Positions 1 through 64,000 of a stretch of 64,000 bases of DNA are shown piece by piece. The DNA is taken from positions 90,764,951 through 90,828,950 of the forward strand of contig CM068825.1 in NCBI GenBank assembly GCA_028554795.2, given 5' to 3'. The position numbers and the translations under genes were made by a program. The notes below the pieces were generated by a model. It did not search any database. It was not told where the DNA came from and worked only from the letters and a program-made list of their open reading frames with translations. This DNA is from Sinohyriopsis cumingii. Lineage: Eukaryota; Mollusca; Bivalvia; Unionida; Unionidae. Within the stretch, counting starts at the first letter, position 1, and every line of letters starts with the position of its first letter.

Positions 1-470
1 AACTGACTTCTGGAAGTATTTGTTGTCTTGTTGCACTGAATTAAAAGCTGGCCTCCTTTGTATTATCATGTTAATTATGTCTTTTGAATCAAATAAAGGA
101 GGTGGAATAATTAAAAAGTTAAAAGGCACGAAAATCCTACAAACTCTAGCGGCCCTGGTCGTATGTCACTCAATTCATTTGATCAATCGAGCACTTATAA
201 ATGTTATTATGTATGTAACATAAACTAACTTAAATTAACCAACTCTTTCATAACTGTGATCAAAGATAACAAGGCAGCCAAGTGTAATGAACATTTTGTA
301 AAATAAAGAGACTGATTTCACAGATACCAATCATTGTGGGCAAGTGAGTTTAAGAGAATTCTTGAACTGGCACTTAGACATATCCTCAAGGATGATAACA
401 AGTTTCATTATTAATTCCAATCAATTGATTCATGACATCAATATTGTACTAATTGAGTAATACAAAAATT
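1..470. repeat. Dispersed repeat, copy 1 (cut by window edge)
   Basis: This stretch aligns with 10083-10535 along its length. Shared blocks include AAAGCTGGCCTCCTTT, a hairpin pair CCTCCTTT/AAAGGAGG about 45 bp apart, TTAAAAGGCA and a GAGTAATACAAAAATT-type 3' end. It starts before the window. No coding capacity is seen. Family unknown; probably a non-autonomous element. Confidence 0.6.
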
Positions 471-1149
471 GAGTTTCAACGTAGATGATTGTCTCACGAA
501 ATAAATGTTGTGTGTTTTTTAAAAAAAAGGAATCTTGTTTGGTGGTGTATCAACAGTTAGTCTAGTTCCCTGCTCTGTGGACTCCCAATTTGCCAGGATA
601 ATATTAAACACCACTACGGGAACCAGACTCATCAAGAAAACAAAAAGCAGTGATGTAATACACAGCTTTTTTTTGCATACACGTGATGTTGTTGAAACCA
701 GTTGGAACAACTTTCATATGTTGGACATTATGAAAATAAATGTTATTTAAACAGAATAACAAACAACTTCATTAGAAAAAGCGTGTTATTAAAAATTATT
801 ATCGACATGATTGTAAAATAAGAATTCAGTCTATAAATAGCCCAGTTCCCTAACGTTGCTCCACCTCCCCCCCCCCCAGTTTTCTCGATGTAAAAGCAAT
901 TTTGTTTCAATTTTTGGAGGTCCCTTGGTAACTTGTGCCTTGCTGATAGTGTGGTCTATGTTTGTGGACCCCGTTGTGTACAAGTTATCGAGGGAGAGCT
1001 GTATTGACCATGAGTGATCTATATCTGATGGCATGGAGAGAAATTGCGGTGAAATAATTCCCTTCTCTGTATGTTCATCTACAATGATTCTCGAAAACCC
1101 TGGCTTTTATCTTGTAATAAATATCCAGGACTGTTTCCACCAGAGAAGC

Positions 1150-2450
1150 ACCCATATTAATTAGATACAGTGGTGCAAGAGGCCATAGAGTGAGCTGGGT
1201 GCACTGTGACATTATGAGTAAACTTCCTTACATTGGTAGGGACATTATAGGATACATACTCGACAAAACCAGTCCCTATTGTATCATGCAAGATGGCATC
1301 TGAGGTGCTCACTGATGAGTGCTTCAACATTCCCCAGGTTACTTTGTGCATCTAATGCTCTCCAAATCAGTCACTTGACGCAACAGAAATAGCAGTTGAA
1401 CACCAATTGCTCTTTGTTGATGAGCATCTCAACAAATACTGGAAGAACTTCAGACCAAGCTGTTGATGGAGGAAAGCAAAACTTGGGTTGCAACAAGCAA
1501 AAGATTTTCTTCTACTGTTCCTCGGAAGGCCAAGTTTTATCATGTCAGTGTGATCTAGCAAAGAAGATTGGCTTGTGAGCATACTACATCATGTCTGGAT
1601 GAACATGGCAACACTGACATAAAATTGGAGATGACTGGCTTAATGAGCAGCCCACCATGCTCGCAGAACATCCTGACTGGGATCTGACCACTAAGCAAGT
1701 GTTCCTTGTGGTAGGAAAACTGCACAAAGTATGTCCAACTTATGGCTTAAACAGTGAGATTGACTCTGGTAGTGACCCTTTGCAATCTGAGACATATGGT
1801 TGGGTCTAGTTTTGATGCAACAGTGTCATTTTATCTTTCATGACATTGTGTGTTATTTGTGTATAGATGGATTAGGGATTAAATTATCTACAAAACTGGT
1901 CCTGTACCAGATAATATCTGATTAGGCTTGCTTTAATCTCAGTCTCATTCCAATGTAGTCAGTAATACCTAACATATTTGGCTTACAAAGTCTGGTGGTG
2001 GTGGTAAGATATGGTATCTTTAAAATAGTGGCTAAGTAAAGGTGCCCATCGAGTGGCAACAGCTTGAGAACAAAGTGAAGTGACATCCCTTTGGTACTAA
2101 GGCACCAAGCTGGCCACTGTTTGCAGTATGGCACTATGCAGGCTAGACTGATCCACAAGAGTGCCTGTATTACATGGGTATGGCAAACTGGACAAAGATC
2201 GTTCATCTGCTGGTTAACAATGTACAATCAGCTGTGAAATTGAGCCATTGCAATCTGAGCTATATTGCAGAGTCTGACTGAGGCTAAACAGAACAAGATG
2301 TCCAGTACATTAAGTGGGGATGAGGTACATGATGTTTGATTCATGTAGGTGGCCCATACATCTGATGTGCAAAACAGTAACAGGGATGGAGAGCATGCTG
2401 CTTGGCATGAATTATTCATGGGTTTTGGGGACAGTCCTGTGCCAAGAGAT
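1150..2450. other. 3' flank of BIRC6, unassigned, possibly decayed element
   Basis: Several mid-length open stretches occur on both strands (for example 1922-2227 minus), with higher GC than the neighbours, but nothing recognisable. Residue strings such as DLCPVCHTHVIQALLW hint at an old mobile-element coding region. No splice-compatible continuation of BIRC6 was found here. Confidence 0.25.
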
Positions 2451-2707
2451 CACTGTCTAACCGCCACCTAGGAGAACAGATAACTTTTAGCTATTTAGCT
2501 AAAATATTGTAGCCTGGGAGGGCTGGATTTATTAGGTACTAGTAATTCCCCTAAGGTTATATGAATGGGCAAAGTGTTTGAAGAAGAAATGTAAAAATTA
2601 AGGATGCAGCATGTTAATAAGTCGGTTAAACAACATCTGTTACTAAATGGGTGAGAAAGCAATAGGCAGTGTGCACAAAACAGTAAGTTGCTGATGTAGC
2701 GCTTAAT

Positions 2708-2915
2708 GTAATTTTTCAGCACAGGATAGGCTATACATGTTGGTCAGTATAAATGGTGGAGGAAGAACCCACGAAAACCCCAGAAAGAATCACCCACCCA
2801 CGAGAAGTTACTGGCAAGCTTTCTCACATACCCACATTGGCTGAACCTGAACAGATGGCAATGATCCGCAATGGTGAGCGCTTTAGACCACTCACTACTC
2901 AGGGCCTCCAAAACA
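2708..2915 (-). mobile_element. tRNA-derived SINE, family 1, decayed copy
   Basis: It matches the minus orientation of the intact copy at 30071-30305: TTTTTCAGCACAGGATAGGC, then a TGGTGGAGGAAGAACCC block, then GCAAGCTTTCTCACATACCC. The tRNA-like head (around 2870-2915) is diverged. No clear target-site duplication was found. Confidence 0.75.
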
Positions 2916-3129
2916 GTAAGTAACAACATGCAATAATGATAGCATGTTACACCATATGCTCTAAAATTGAGCAAGGCAGAAAAAGTAAAATTTCATAAAA
3001 TATTTTAAAATTAAAAAATTATATTTACCACCAGTTTAAAAATGAATAAATCCAAAATCCTGTAATGATGGTTCAAATTTAACACATATTTGACCTGGAG
3101 TGACAGGAGGTATCTCATATGATGTTGCT

Positions 3130-3312
3130 GCATGAAAGCAAAGCTTAAAAACTGGTGACACTTAGTGGTGGCAAGGAGAGGCAATGGACAACAATTATTG
3201 CCCTTCATCTAAATGATACAGACAGGAAAGACCAATGTTTGTCTCAGTAGGTCTGGTTTATGGAGGTAGTAGACTTAAATTAATGTTAATATGATCAGGG
3301 AATATATTCAAA
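3130..3312. mobile_element. DIRS-like terminal-repeat fragment (fossil)
   Basis: It shows a diverged but collinear match to the right terminal repeat of the element at 40668-44190: GGTGGCAA, AATGGACAAC, TTTGTCT, GGAGGTAGTAG, then TTAATGTTAATATGATC. Only the terminal repeat is present. Old and without coding capacity. Confidence 0.55.
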
Positions 3313-3478
3313 GGAGAAATACATTATGTATTGGATTTAAGGGAATGTCAGCATGATACTGGTTATATAGTGCCAATTAAAATGTAAATATAAAAACTGC
3401 ACAAAAGAAACTTTAGAAATATAAACCCTTCTAAAATAAAGTTAAAGATAATGTACTATGAGATGGAATGTAAAGATA

Positions 3479-62943
<59,465 letters not shown>

Positions 62944-64000
62944 TACAAAACAAACAGAAATGTATGCATATCATCATCTGCAATCCAAGTCATATGTAGA
63001 GGATAAAGTGGTCCCCCTCTTGAACAGCCTCACTGACCAGTGGTCACCTGGTTTTTACAGCCAGAATCGAGTGGCACCTACGAATTTGTTTTCAAAAGTA
63101 CACCTCAAGAATGGCCACCCCTCTAATGTAACGTGCAGCCAGCATTTTAGTACAAAAACATAAAATGTTTCCTTCACATGCAGCAACATTTTATTTTAAA
63201 TGTGTCCTGAACCAATATTTAATTTATATGGCAAGGTAAGTAATCTGATTATCTCCATTGATACCTATGTCCTGATGTCAGGTTTCATAACTGAAAGGAG
63301 TGTCGGCTAAATTACATGTAGCACTAAGATTAATATTTTATCATTATCTATAAGAGCCAACATTAACCAGGAATAGGCTCAATAATGTTTGGATAGTGTT
63401 ATGGGCATCACACAGCTGTCGAGTTCTTCTCTTTGATGATTACAACTGGATGGAATTGTCAAGATCATAACATGGTCAGCATAGGCTAAATATACATTTT
63501 GTAGATTAACACGCTCAGAGAAATTGACCTTGAACAAAACAGGGTACCAGACAAAGACTAAAATATGCATGACAGTACATGTATCACTTCCTTTATAAAG
63601 AAGGCATTTCATCCATAACAAAAGTTTTGTCTGCATAATTTAATTGCATTACTGTACAATTAGCAACATAAGAATAAATCATTACGAAACTTTAACATGT
63701 CATCATGTGAATGGACACATTACTTTTTCAGAACATCATAATTGTTCAACTCATGACTCGACAACATGAAGGTGGGATCTGACGAATAATTTTATGATGA
63801 TAGGACTCTAATAAACAACGTCGTAACAGATAAGGAGAATATTCAGCAGCAGTGGGAAAATGGAGCAAATGGGAAGAGAATTATGTATATTCCAAGAATA
63901 AAATGACATTTTTGAATGGCTTTGCAATGTGCATGACAACAATACCCCACTCACAATTTGACACTTAAGTTAAGAATAAGAACTATTAATGTTAAGAACT
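62944..64000 (-). other. BIRC6 intron (upstream, runs off window)
   Basis: No further exon was found before the window edge. The exon at 62742-62943 starts inside a codon, so coding sequence must continue beyond 64000. No element was recognised. Confidence 0.6.

Overview
The window is AT-rich, intron-rich animal DNA dominated by one protein-coding gene on the minus strand. The gene is BIRC6 (Apollon/BRUCE), the giant BIR-domain inhibitor of apoptosis with a C-terminal E2 ubiquitin-conjugating (UBC) domain. Twenty-three exons are confidently placed between 62943 and 3875, and a probable terminal exon lies at 3613-3479. Together they encode roughly the C-terminal third of the protein (about 1,690 residues). 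The 5' part of the gene lies beyond position 64000. Every exon junction uses GT/AG, and codon phase carries correctly from each exon to the next, apart from one suspicious homopolymer run in the first exon of the window. No second host gene was recognised.

The repeat content suggests a mollusc, most likely a bivalve. It includes two tRNA-derived SINE families, Tigger/pogo DNA transposons, a DIRS-like tyrosine-recombinase retroelement, long TA microsatellites, and several diverged dispersed families with internal sub-repeats and TGACC-type motifs. The organism call is inference from repeat style and gene structure; no species can be named.

Layout in the order of the + strand. 1-3478: 3' flank with a dispersed repeat, a decayed SINE and a terminal fragment of the DIRS-like family. 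3479-11832: exons for the UBC domain, with the catalytic cysteine alone on a 78-nt exon. 11833-28224: exons upstream of the UBC domain, with introns holding TA arrays, SINEs and a 1.8-kb Tigger relic (22648-24431). 28225-38087: two exons in repeat-rich introns with a 1.9-kb TIR element carrying a nested SINE, MITEs and two minisatellites. 38088-46130: diverged repeats, the DIRS-like fossil (about 40668-44190), then an exon whose 3' splice site has been copied about 20 times as a 49-bp minisatellite, itself hit by two different SINEs. 46131-64000: ten exons with smaller introns and fewer recognisable elements.

The protein is expected to act as a cytosolic/trans-Golgi E2/E3-type ubiquitin ligase that restrains apoptosis and autophagy. 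That statement rests on family knowledge. What the sequence shows is the conserved UBC fold with its active-site cysteine and the long scaffold region before it.
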